A stretch of DNA of 64,000 bases, from contig NZ_JAIVFS010000018.1 in assembly GCF_020829645.1 (NCBI RefSeq), forward strand, positions 61,297 through 125,296. Direction: 5' to 3'. Positions 38,029 through 46,178 of the stretch are shown in pieces. The position numbers and the translations under genes are program-made. The DNA is from Nostoc mirabile CHAB5784 (lineage in GTDB: Bacteria; Cyanobacteriota; Cyanobacteriia; Cyanobacteriales; Nostocaceae). The notes beneath the pieces were generated by a model. That model was not told the origin of the DNA, made no database searches, and saw only the letters and a list, made by a program, of their open reading frames with translations. Within the stretch, counting starts at the first letter, position 1. Each line of letters starts with the position of its first letter.

Positions 38029-38241
38029 TTAGCTCATTTTTAATTGTTCTAATTTTTGTTTAATCAAAATTTCAACTTCTTCAATCTCAGCATTCGATTT
38101 TGGGATGTCAAAAGTCTCTGGAGACGCTTCAGATGTAAAGCGGTCAACAAAAGCACGAAACGCTGTTTTGTTGTCGGGGTGAGCAATGACGAAGGCTCTT
38201 AACTCGGTTTTGCCCATGCTGCTAAAGTTTGGCTCAATCAC
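38029..38241 (-). CDS. DUF6887-like small protein, copy 1
   Basis: 70 residues from GTG 38241, chosen because GGAGG lies 5 bases upstream and GTGA overlaps the stop of the upstream gene; an ATG at 38253 is an alternative. EPNFSSMGKTELRAFVIAHPDNKTAFRAFVDR matches the second copy at 56.5 kb (PNFHEMSLKELRVYVLAHQD). Second gene of a two-gene unit, possibly an antitoxin-like pair; no function is established. The DUF number is from memory. Confidence 0.75.
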   Translation of the reverse strand: MIEPNFSSMGKTELRAFVIAHPDNKTAFRAFVDRFTSEASPETFDIPKSNAEIEEVEILIKQKLEQLKMS

Positions 38242-38411
38242 AAGAACCTCCAAAGACCATTGCGATAGATTTCTACCTCTATGTTATCTCCTGCCAAAAT
38301 AAACACATTACCTGTTTGTTCATCGAGGCAGACAATGTAAATAGGAGTGAATGTATTGGTTAAAGATTGACATAGTATGACACACCTGATGCCTTGTTCA
38401 GCAGTTGGCAA
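38238..38411 (-). CDS. DUF6888-like small protein, TTG start, copy 1
   Basis: 57 residues from TTG 38411 (MPTAEQGIRCVILCQ). The frame has a TGA just upstream and no in-frame ATG, and GAGG lies 10 bases before the TTG. Ends EVEIYRNGLWRFL. The core TPIYIVCLDEQTGNVFILAG matches copy 2 (RPVYLVRLDERTGEIVIIAG). Overlaps the DUF6887-like gene by four bases (GTGA). Confidence 0.75.
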   Translation of the reverse strand: MPTAEQGIRCVILCQSLTNTFTPIYIVCLDEQTGNVFILAGDNIEVEIYRNGLWRFL

Positions 38412-38477
38412 GATTTGTATACCTCATAACCGCATAACTTGGAATCAGAATCAGGGCTATTTCGTTCTAAACATAAA

Positions 38478-38595
38478 CCGCCCAGAACTAAAGTTCCGGG
38501 CTAATAGCCCAACTCCACTAAAGTGGACTAAAACCCTTTATTAGTCGTCTTTAGACGACTTTTGCTATTAGCCTCAGAATTTATTCTGAGGCGGG
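38478..38595. repeat. nested palindromic repeat, copy 1
   Basis: Successive hairpins, CCCAGAACT/AGTTCCGGG, CCACTAAAGTGG, AGTCGTCTTTAGACGACT and CCTCAGAAT/ATTCTGAGG, bounded by CCGCCC and GGCGGG. A related element is at 53734-53854 with different stem sequences but the same plan. Confidence 0.75.
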
Positions 38596-38690
38596 CTAGA
38601 TAAGAATGAAATAGCTCTGGAATCAGAATAGCAGGTAAGGGGAAAATATCAAACCATCTCAAGAGTTTGATTAGCAGCGAGTCCAAACAA

Positions 38691-39059
38691 TCAATTCACA
38701 GATGTCACTGTTTGGTTTACTACTAGACGTGGTTTCTTGCGGTCTGACCTGCGCGTTCCACCAGCCATTTCATATTCATCACTATTTTTGCCATAGCGAG
38801 ATGCAACATTCAGCAGCATGTACTCAGAATAAGTATTCAACTCTCGTTCTGCTTCTATTAATGCATTGTGTGTCTTATCTACTATTGTTTGTGCTTGATT
38901 ATAAGCGGCTAGCTTTTCTCGTAACTCAATTACTTTAGTGTTGTAAGTAGCAATTGAAAACCCATTACTAAAGTCTAACTCAGGGTTAATTGTCTGCATT
39001 CCTTCAATCCGTCGTTCAGCTTTACTCAGTGGCATGGAGTTCCGTTTGCGTTGCTTCAT
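38691..39059 (-). CDS. hypothetical helical protein
   Basis: 122 residues, ATG with AGGAAAA upstream. Mostly charged helices (KVIELREKLAAYNQAQTIVDKTHNALIEAEREL), followed by SRYGKNSDEYEMAGGTRRSDRKK. It looks like a conserved small protein of filamentous cyanobacteria. No domain recognised. Unknown function. Confidence 0.7.
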   Translation of the reverse strand: MKQRKRNSMPLSKAERRIEGMQTINPELDFSNGFSIATYNTKVIELREKLAAYNQAQTIVDKTHNALIEAERELNTYSEYMLLNVASRYGKNSDEYEMAGGTRRSDRKKPRLVVNQTVTSVN

Positions 39060-39241
39060 ATAGTTTTCCTGTTTGGATTAATTTATAAATAACCCTGCTC
39101 TTATACACTGAGTTATTTATATATCATCAAAATACGCAATAAGCAGATGCATCAGCCACAGTGAAGTTACAGAATTTTAAGAGCATTGGATGGCATTAGC
39201 CAACTAGATAGATGCGGGTATATTTGCTGAAATTTGTTGAG

Positions 39242-39442
39242 AAAAGCAGGTTTTGAAGTCGCAAAAGCAGGTTTTGAAGTCACAAAAGCAGGTTTTGAAG
39301 TCACAAAAGCAGGTTTTGAAGTCGCGAAAGCTGGTTTTGAAGTCGCGAAAGCTGGTTTTGAAGTCACAAAAGCTGGTTTTGAAGTCGCAAAAGCTGGTTT
39401 TGAAGTCGCAAAAGCTGGTTTTGAAGTCGCAAAAGCTGGTTT
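39242..39442. repeat. 21-bp tandem repeat, nine and a half units
   Basis: Unit AAAAGCAGGTTTTGAAGTCGC or the AAAGCTGG / GTCAC variant, repeated exactly every 21 bases from 39242 to 39442. It is open in several frames because 21 is a multiple of three. No promoter or ribosome site is evident. Confidence 0.92.
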
Positions 39443-40066
39443 GATGAAAGTTGTTCAAACTTTCAAATCTAACCCCCAGCCCCTTCCCTGCAAGGGAAGG
39501 GGAGCAAGAATCAAAGCCTCTCGACCTTTCGGGGCTACGGTGTACACACAAGTCGAATTACCCCCCTTAATCCCCCGATGCATTGGGGGGAAACAAGAAA
39601 AGAAATCTAGTTCCCTCCCCTTTATAAGGGGAGGGTTAGGGTGGGGTAAAACCTTGGTTAATCATCTATTTCAGACTTGTGTGTACACCATAGCCGTTTC
39701 AGCTAGAGGGGGATGAGACGAAGCACACTAAAAATTTATTTTTATAACTGAAAATTTTATTTTATTTATGTGTTAAGTAGCTTTCAGGATGTTATCTGTA
39801 TAATCTATCATTCAGTTTAAATTATCGAATGTATAATCTATCATTCAGTCTGATTGATTATTGACCTCTGTTACTTATTGATAGGTTGAAATTTGGGGAT
39901 TAGGGCATCTCTTTTTAAGACATAACATACCACTCACTTAGTAGTTATTTATTAACGGAATTTGAGAAGTTATGTAGGCATACTCTATCCTAGACATTGC
40001 CTGAACTTGTGCTTCAAAAATCATGAGCCATTATATGAATAGTTAGCACCTTTACGGCACTATCCA
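39443..40066. other. repeat-rich spacer
   Basis: Contains the TACGGTGTACACACAAGTC MITE (39533-39695) and AT-rich sequence after it with two copies of GTATAATCTATCATTCAGT (about 39797 and 39831). No gene seen. Confidence 0.55.
39533..39695. mobile_element. MITE-like element, GGCTACGGTGTACACACAAG family
   Basis: 163 bases with 22-bp terminal inverted repeats (39533-39554 and 39674-39695, one mismatch). The interior is a C/G-run hairpin (ACCCCCCTTAATCCCCC... / ...GGGGAGGGTTAGGGTGGGG). A solo end is at 53669-53690. Confidence 0.75.
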
Positions 40067-41359
40067 ATGTCTGAAGACTTATTAAACTCCTTTCAAGAAG
40101 CATATAGCAATCTCGAACTGTTTCCGTTGATGGAACGGAACGAAATGGAAAGATTTAGAGTCGAATATGGTGATGATTTGATTGCAGACCTGAACCAATT
40201 AGTGGAAGATAGCCCTAATGGAGATGGCAAAATAGTCTTTACAGGACATCGGGGATGTGGTAAGTCTACTTTGTTAGCTGAGTTTAGCCGACAAATTCAA
40301 GATAAATATTTTGTAGTTCTGTTTTCTATTGCTGACAAAATTGAAATGTCGGCGGTTAATCATATTAATATACTGTTTGCGATCGCAGTTAATTTAATGA
40401 CAGAGGCAGAAGCACGCCGAGTTGATATTCCGCAATCTACTAAAGAAGCTCTTTATAAGTGGTTTGCTACCCGCACTCGCACTGAAGAGTTAAATTTACA
40501 GGCAGAAGCTAGCATAGGTTTTGACCTCCTAAAGTTGATTAGTTCAAAATTAAAAGCTGATGCTAGCGTTCGGGATGAAATTAAGCAAGAATTTGAACGC
40601 AAGTTATCAGATTTAGTTGCCAGAATTAACGAAATAGCTGCTTTAATTCAAGCTGCGACTAAACAAAACGTTTTAGTAATTATTGATGATTTAGATAAAC
40701 TAGATTTAGGTAGAGTTAACGAAATTTATCGAGATAACATTAAAGCTCTTTGTCAACCTAACTTTCAAATTATTTACACTATCCCGATCGCAGTCCTTCG
40801 GGAAACATTTATCAGCACAATAATTGCCACTGAAACCAACGATCAGGTTGTGGCAATGCCTGTCTTAAAAATTTTTGATAAAGGTAAAAATCGCTTCCCT
40901 AATGCTCAACCTCGCCTGGAAGCAACAAAGATTCTCGGTGAAGTTTTACAAAAGCGAATTTCCAGTGACTTAATCACGGCAGAAACTGCTGAAAAAATTG
41001 TGATTTACAGTGGTGGCGTATTGCGAGAGTTAATTCGGATTTCTAAAGAATGTTGCCGCATTTGTTTGCGAATGATCCGGCGAAATCCCACAGCCGAAGT
41101 TATCATTGATGATAAAATTCTCCTTCAAGCAATCAATAAAATTCGCAATGACTTTTCTATACGTTTAGGAAAAGTTGATACAGATATTTTGCAGAGTGTT
41201 TATGAACAATTTATGCCCAATGACCCTAAACAAGCAGAGTTTTTGGATTTGCTACATGGGCTGTATGTTCTAGAATATCGCACCGATGAAACTTGGTACG
41301 ATGTTCATCCAATTATTATCGAAAGCTTGAGAAGACAGGGAGCTATTAATGTTAAATGA
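40067..41359 (+). CDS. P-loop (AAA/KAP-like) ATPase, partner of iSTAND-TPR protein
   Basis: 430 residues. Walker A GHRGCGKST (60-68) and Walker B VLVIIDDLDKLD (202-213). A C-terminal helical/winged region (residues 300-430) with ECCRICLRMIRR. It resembles STAND/KAP-type ATPases that switch signalling or defence modules. Overlaps the next gene by 11 bases, so a fixed pair. A Walker-active ATPase next to an apparently inactive STAND-like protein suggests a regulator plus sensor. Confidence 0.82.
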   Translation: MSEDLLNSFQEAYSNLELFPLMERNEMERFRVEYGDDLIADLNQLVEDSPNGDGKIVFTGHRGCGKSTLLAEFSRQIQDKYFVVLFSIADKIEMSAVNHINILFAIAVNLMTEAEARRVDIPQSTKEALYKWFATRTRTEELNLQAEASIGFDLLKLISSKLKADASVRDEIKQEFERKLSDLVARINEIAALIQAATKQNVLVIIDDLDKLDLGRVNEIYRDNIKALCQPNFQIIYTIPIAVLRETFISTIIATETNDQVVAMPVLKIFDKGKNRFPNAQPRLEATKILGEVLQKRISSDLITAETAEKIVIYSGGVLRELIRISKECCRICLRMIRRNPTAEVIIDDKILLQAINKIRNDFSIRLGKVDTDILQSVYEQFMPNDPKQAEFLDLLHGLYVLEYRTDETWYDVHPIIIESLRRQGAINVK

Positions 41360-43109
41360 AGAATTATTTGATGAGGGAGAAAATCAAGATGCGTATGATG
41401 ATTTAATTGTTTCTATTGAAGCTCAAAAACGGGGATTAAATTTACTGATTGCAGTTTGTGATGATGCTAGCTTTCGTGATGAGATTATTGCCCAATATGA
41501 AGCCGAACTACAACCAGCTTTCCGTGCATATCGAGTCACTTTAGCACGTCAGGAACCAAGCCTAAAAGCTGCTCTTAACCAACTGTTACAACAAGAAGAA
41601 TATCTTCGTCAGCAGAACCTGGCGGTGATTACTGTGACGGGTGCTGAACAACTTTATTTTCTCAGATTGGGCAATGAGCAATCGGAACAGGAGAAATTTT
41701 TTGGTTACTTACAGTGGACAAGGGAAGGATTGCGCGAGTTTCCGTTTGCGATTGTGCTTTGGGTAACTAACCAAATTTTAGTCAACCTGATTAAAAAAGC
41801 CCCTGATTTTTGGAGTTGGCGCAACGGTGTATTTCGGTTTGAATCTAAAAAGACGAATGCTATTCCTGGTAAAGAATTAGAACATATACGTTTTGTTTTT
41901 AGAGATACGGAATTAGCCAGCACAGATACTAATGAAGATAACTCCTTTTTCTTGCCCATCCAAGATTTACAAGGGTTAATTGAGAAAGTAGAACAGGAAC
42001 AGGGAACTAAAGACCGCAGTTTGGCTACTTTATACTCAAGATTAGGTGATATTTACCGCAGCCGATTAGAGCGGGGTGAGTCTCAGAATTATCAAGAAGA
42101 ACAAGAACTAGCAATAAAGTATTGGCGTAAAGCGATTGAGCTACAAAATGAATCAGGTTTGCAGATAGACTTAGCTACTAGCCTTGACAATTTAGCAGGA
42201 ATATATCGTGCAACAGGAAACTACAGCGAAGCCGAACCATTATATCAACAAGCTTTAGAACTGAGGAAACGCCTGCTAGGAGAGAACCATTCTTCTTTTG
42301 CTACTAGCCTGAATAACTTGGCGGGACTCTACAAATCTACTGGACAATATACTAAAGCGGAACTTTTATATCAAGAAGCTTTGGAACTGAGGAAACGCCT
42401 GTTAGGAGAAAACCATGCCGATGTTGTCGCCAGTCTCAACAATTTGGCATTACTATATGATGAACAAGGACGTTATGAAGAAGCAGAACCTCTGTATCTG
42501 CAATCATTAGAACTCGAAAAACGTTTGGTTGGCGAAAATCATCTTTCTTTCACTTTTATACTGAATAATTTAGCGCTACTTTATTATCATCAAGGACGAT
42601 ATACTGAAGCTGAACCGTTGTCGCAACAAGCAATAGAGCTAGATAAGCGATTTCTGGGAGAAGATAATCCTGATGTTGCAACAGATTTGCACAATTTGGG
42701 ATTGATATACCGCGCTCAAGGACGCTACGATCAAGCTGAATCTTTGTTTTTGGAATCGTTGGAACTCAAGCAACGTCTATTGCAAAAGGCGCATCCGCTT
42801 TTAGCAGATACTATCTATGCTCTTGGTTATATGTACAGAGAGCAGGGGCGTTACAATGAAGCGGAACCCTTATGTATAAAAGCCTTAGAACTTGATAAGC
42901 ACCTATTGGGAGAAAATCATCCCAATGTTGCCGAAAGTCTCAATAATCTGGCAGAAATTTATCGTGAAACTGGACGTTATGATGAAGCAGAACCGCTTTA
43001 TTTACAAGCTTTAGATATTTGTGAACGAGTTTGGGGTGTTAATCATATTCGTAGTGTAGCTGTTCGTGAAAATTTAGAAAAACTTAGTGTAGCAATGCGG
43101 GAGAATTAA
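41349..43109 (+). CDS. inactive-STAND (iSTAND)-like and TPR protein
   Basis: 586 residues. Residues about 15-190 resemble the inactive P-loop iSTAND domain: GLNLLIAVCDD without a Walker A glycine-lysine loop, an AVITVTGAEQL strand, then QWTREGLREFPFAIVLWV and PDFWSWRNGVFRFE, which is typical of that group. Residues about 215-580 are seven to eight kinesin-light-chain-type TPRs of 42 residues (SLNNLAGLYKSTGQYTKAELLY). TPRs usually bind protein or peptide ligands. With the overlapping ATPase gene this appears to be a two-component conflict or signalling unit. Confidence 0.8.
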   Translation: MLNEELFDEGENQDAYDDLIVSIEAQKRGLNLLIAVCDDASFRDEIIAQYEAELQPAFRAYRVTLARQEPSLKAALNQLLQQEEYLRQQNLAVITVTGAEQLYFLRLGNEQSEQEKFFGYLQWTREGLREFPFAIVLWVTNQILVNLIKKAPDFWSWRNGVFRFESKKTNAIPGKELEHIRFVFRDTELASTDTNEDNSFFLPIQDLQGLIEKVEQEQGTKDRSLATLYSRLGDIYRSRLERGESQNYQEEQELAIKYWRKAIELQNESGLQIDLATSLDNLAGIYRATGNYSEAEPLYQQALELRKRLLGENHSSFATSLNNLAGLYKSTGQYTKAELLYQEALELRKRLLGENHADVVASLNNLALLYDEQGRYEEAEPLYLQSLELEKRLVGENHLSFTFILNNLALLYYHQGRYTEAEPLSQQAIELDKRFLGEDNPDVATDLHNLGLIYRAQGRYDQAESLFLESLELKQRLLQKAHPLLADTIYALGYMYREQGRYNEAEPLCIKALELDKHLLGENHPNVAESLNNLAEIYRETGRYDEAEPLYLQALDICERVWGVNHIRSVAVRENLEKLSVAMREN

Positions 43110-43111
43110 AA

Positions 43112-43146
43112 TAATTCGTAATTCGTAATTCGTAATTCGTAATTAA
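43112..43146. repeat. STRR, AATTCGT heptamer
   Basis: About five units directly after the TPR gene. The same heptamer follows dhaL/dhaK at 52962-52994. Confidence 0.85.
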
Positions 43147-43286
43147 GTTTTGCAATGGGGATTTTAACCCGACCGCAAAACTTGTCGCGATTTAGAAGCG
43201 AGGGACTTAGACCCCTCAAAAATGTTAATAGCATAAAAATCTCACGCAGAGGCGAAGATAGTCTGACTCCCGAATTCTTTTCCAAA

Positions 43287-43358
43287 TGGGTCGCCCGGGA
43301 TTCGAACCCGGAACTAATCGGTTAAAAGCCGAGTACTCTACCGTTGAGTTAGCGACCC
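43287..43358 (-). tRNA. tRNA-Lys (UUU)
   Basis: Folds as a cloverleaf on the minus strand: acceptor GGGTCGC/GCGACCC, T arm CCGGG-TTCGAAT-CCCGG, anticodon loop CTTTTAA giving anticodon TTT. The 3' CCA is not encoded. Confidence 0.93.
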
Positions 43359-43419
43359 TTTCGCTGTATTTCGCAACTTTGCAATCATAGCATATATATC
43401 TATAGATTTGTAAAGAGGT

Positions 43420-44289
43420 TTAGAAAAAATTAGCAGTCAACCTTACAGATGCTGTGTGGCTAGCTCCTGGTGCTAACACAGTCAGGTTATCACCAGTATT
43501 AAGAGAGTTACGGGTGGCACTCCACGGTTCTAGACAGTAGAACTCTTTGCCTTTGACTGTCCAAAATACCAGGTAGGTAGAGAAATCATCATAATCCAAG
43601 GTGAGTTTTAACTTCCGGCTGCCATCTATGGCAGTGGCCGATTGACTCGTTAGCTGTCCAAAGGCAAAATCAATTTCATCACGGCTAAAGTCAAAATTGC
43701 CGTCAAAAGAGTGGATTTGCTTAGTTTGATTGTCTTGATACTGCTTAGAGGGAATTTCCAGCTCTAGCTGAGTTTTATCACCACACAGAAAGTAGGGATG
43801 GAAACCAGCCGAAAAGGGCATTGGTGTGGATGACAAGTTTTTATACTGCTGGCGGACTTCTAGGGTATTACCCTGAAGTTCGTAGGTAAAAGCCAGCTGA
43901 AAATCAAAAGGATAAACTGCCTTAGTTTGCTCATTGCTATCAAGAACGACAGTGAGACTAGCTTTATCTTTAGTTTTTTGTTCTGTTGCTTTCCACGGCA
44001 ATTCCCGCGCAAAACCGTGTTGTTTGAGAGTATATTGTTGCCCGTTGTGAGTGTAGGTATTATCTGGTAGATTGCCACAAATAGGAAACAAAATAGGATT
44101 CCCACCTCTGACACTCAACTCAGGATGAGTAAAGCGTTCAGTGTCCAGGTAGAAAATTTCTTGCCCTTGAATGCGCCAACGGGTAATGATACCACCGCGT
44201 TCTGGTACGACTTCTAATTGAGAACCAGCGCCTTCGTCAGAAAGAATATAGGTCTTGTACTGTTGCTGTTGAACTGCAATGCTAAACAC
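43420..44289 (-). CDS. aldose 1-epimerase (mutarotase) family protein
   Basis: 289 residues from GTG. LEVVPERGGIITRWRIQGQEIFYLD starts the galactose-mutarotase-like beta-sandwich. Conserved histidine-containing blocks are VRGGNPILFPICGNLPD, QHGFARELPWK and FSAGFHPYFLC, then WSATRNSLNTG near the end. It interconverts sugar anomers or acts as a sugar-phosphate epimerase relative. The substrate is unknown. Confidence 0.9.
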   Translation of the reverse strand: MFSIAVQQQQYKTYILSDEGAGSQLEVVPERGGIITRWRIQGQEIFYLDTERFTHPELSVRGGNPILFPICGNLPDNTYTHNGQQYTLKQHGFARELPWKATEQKTKDKASLTVVLDSNEQTKAVYPFDFQLAFTYELQGNTLEVRQQYKNLSSTPMPFSAGFHPYFLCGDKTQLELEIPSKQYQDNQTKQIHSFDGNFDFSRDEIDFAFGQLTSQSATAIDGSRKLKLTLDYDDFSTYLVFWTVKGKEFYCLEPWSATRNSLNTGDNLTVLAPGASHTASVRLTANFF

Positions 44290-44310
44290 AAATTTTAGTC
44301 CTACCTAATT

Positions 44311-44351
44311 GGGCATGGGGCATTGGGCATGGGGCATTGGGCATTGGGCAT
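44311..44351. repeat. STRR, GGGCATT heptamer
   Basis: About five units of GGGCATT/GGGCATG, 25 bases beyond the pdhA stop. Confidence 0.85.
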
Positions 44352-44376
44352 ACTCTAAATCCCCACTCCCTATAAT

Positions 44377-45411
44377 TTACTCGTCTTCTGCAAACACGAA
44401 ACGATATAACTCGCTAGGGTCTGGTTCGGGGCTGCTTTCGGCGAATTTAACCGCTTCGTCGATTACATCCTGAATTTTACGATCAATTGCATTGATTTTT
44501 CCCTCATCCGCCAGGTTTTGCTCCAGCAAATAAGCTGCCAACTTCTTAATTGGGTCACGGGCGAACCAAAATTCTTTCTCCGCTTTGCTTCGCATTTCAT
44601 CTGGGTCTGCCAAGGAGTGACCCCGGAAGCGGTAGGTAAGCGCCTCAATTAATGTTGGGCCTTCACCTGCGCGGGCACGGGCTACAGCTTCTTGAGCCAC
44701 GGCTCTGACTGCTAGTACATCCATGCCATCTACTTCCACGCCCACCATGTTAAATACACTAGCTTTTTTATAAATCTCTGGCTGGGAAGTGGCTCGTTCG
44801 TGAGACATCCCAATAGCCCACTTATTATTTTCGACTACAAAAAGAATTGGCAGTTTCCATAAGGCTGCCATATTTAGCGTCTCGAAAAACTGACCGTTGT
44901 TAGCTGCACCGTCGCCAAAAAAGCAAGCTGTCACTTGGTCAGCATTTTTATCTCCCAGCACTTCGCGGCGGTATTTGCTTTGAAAAGCCGCTCCAGCTGC
45001 TACAGGAATTCCCTCAGCCACAAAAGCGTAGCCACCTAGCAAGCGATGTTTGGCAGAAAACATGTGCATGGAACCACCGCGTCCTTTGCTGCAACCTGTG
45101 GCTTTGCCAAATAATTCTGCCATTACCTCTTTTGCTGGTACACCGGCACTGAGAGCATGAACGTGGTCGCGGTAAGTACTACAAACGAAATCTTCACCTG
45201 GTCGCATTGACTGCACAACACCACTGCAAACGGCTTCTTGACCGTTGTACAAATGGACAAAACCAAACATTTTGCCTCTGTAGTACATTTCAGCGCACTT
45301 GTCTTCAAACAAGCGCCCTAATACCATGTCTTCATACAACCGTAACCCTTCTTCTTTAGTGATGTGCGTAGTAGCAGCATTAAATGTGGGTAAAGTACGC
45401 TCTTGAACCAT
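44377..45411 (-). CDS. pdhA: pyruvate dehydrogenase E1 alpha subunit
   Basis: 344 residues. The thiamine diphosphate motif [15 protein letters not shown]...VVENN is near residue 165-195. The phosphorylation-loop region [15 protein letters not shown] and the start [26 protein letters not shown] are family-typical. It forms the PDH complex with PdhB for acetyl-CoA synthesis. No pdhB is next to it; cyanobacterial E1 genes are often unlinked. Confidence 0.96.
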   Translation of the reverse strand: MVQERTLPTFNAATTHITKEEGLRLYEDMVLGRLFEDKCAEMYYRGKMFGFVHLYNGQEAVCSGVVQSMRPGEDFVCSTYRDHVHALSAGVPAKEVMAELFGKATGCSKGRGGSMHMFSAKHRLLGGYAFVAEGIPVAAGAAFQSKYRREVLGDKNADQVTACFFGDGAANNGQFFETLNMAALWKLPILFVVENNKWAIGMSHERATSQPEIYKKASVFNMVGVEVDGMDVLAVRAVAQEAVARARAGEGPTLIEALTYRFRGHSLADPDEMRSKAEKEFWFARDPIKKLAAYLLEQNLADEGKINAIDRKIQDVIDEAVKFAESSPEPDPSELYRFVFAEDE

Positions 45412-46178
45412 TATTTTTGAGTATCCCTGTTGTACAAGTTAAAAATTACGGTCTTAAATAAGTTGGTCTGATAACACCTCAGCTTTTAACAGGCTAGCGT
45501 TTGCAAGACTCAACAATCAAACTTTATTTATGCACCAAAAAAGGGTCTTAGGGAATAGGTGAATTTTTAATTTTTTGATTTTTAACTTTTCAGCCCATGT
45601 CCCGTGAGGATTTGACTCTAACGGCAACATCTGCCGCTTTGGGTTTTTATCTCTCACTATTCCCCTTCATAGACTAGCAATCAAGATAGACTGCTTTCTG
45701 CATATCCATTAACAATTTAAAAAAAAGGAGGCAAAAATCTATATACCCAAATAGGTAATTGTAATTAAAGGTAAATTATGATATGATTTTTTCTCTAGTT
45801 ATCAGGGTCAACTCGCAATAGTGGTATTTTAATGACCTCCTAGTGGGAAAGTCCCGAAAAAATCAATCATCAATAGATTCTTGCAACCACAACAATTATG
45901 CCGTGATTAAAAGCGGTAGTTGTGGTTTGTGCTATCGAAGGCTGATAATAGTTGTGTTAAACAAAAATACTAAGAATTAAGACAAACAATTGAGGCTTTC
46001 TAGGCGAAAGCAAAAAATTAGTACTAGAATGTGACTCAAAATTTCGGGAAGGTACAAAACAAGTTGTTGCAAAATACACTTGTAGAGTAAATTCTATACG
46101 GCATTGTTATGGCACGGTTTTACAGGCCTGGAACGCTCTAGGTGAATTATGTTGATCACGGTGCAGGGGAAGTAGGCT
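45412..46178. other. 767-base spacer between divergent pdhA and ftn2
   Basis: No gene seen. An inverted repeat AACCACAAC (45885-45893) / GTTGTGGTT (45919-45927) with a 25-base loop could be part of a transcript structure. Otherwise AT-rich. Confidence 0.45.

Noticed and set aside
39242..39442. CRISPR array
   Set aside because: The units are directly adjacent with no unique spacers between them, and no cas genes are near.
39234..39716. Protein of repeated KAGFEVA units
   Set aside because: Frames are open on both strands because of the 21-bp period; the rest of the frame runs through a MITE.
45885..45927. Small RNA from the AACCACAAC hairpin
   Set aside because: Only a nine-pair stem with a 25-base loop and no promoter or T-run to support it.
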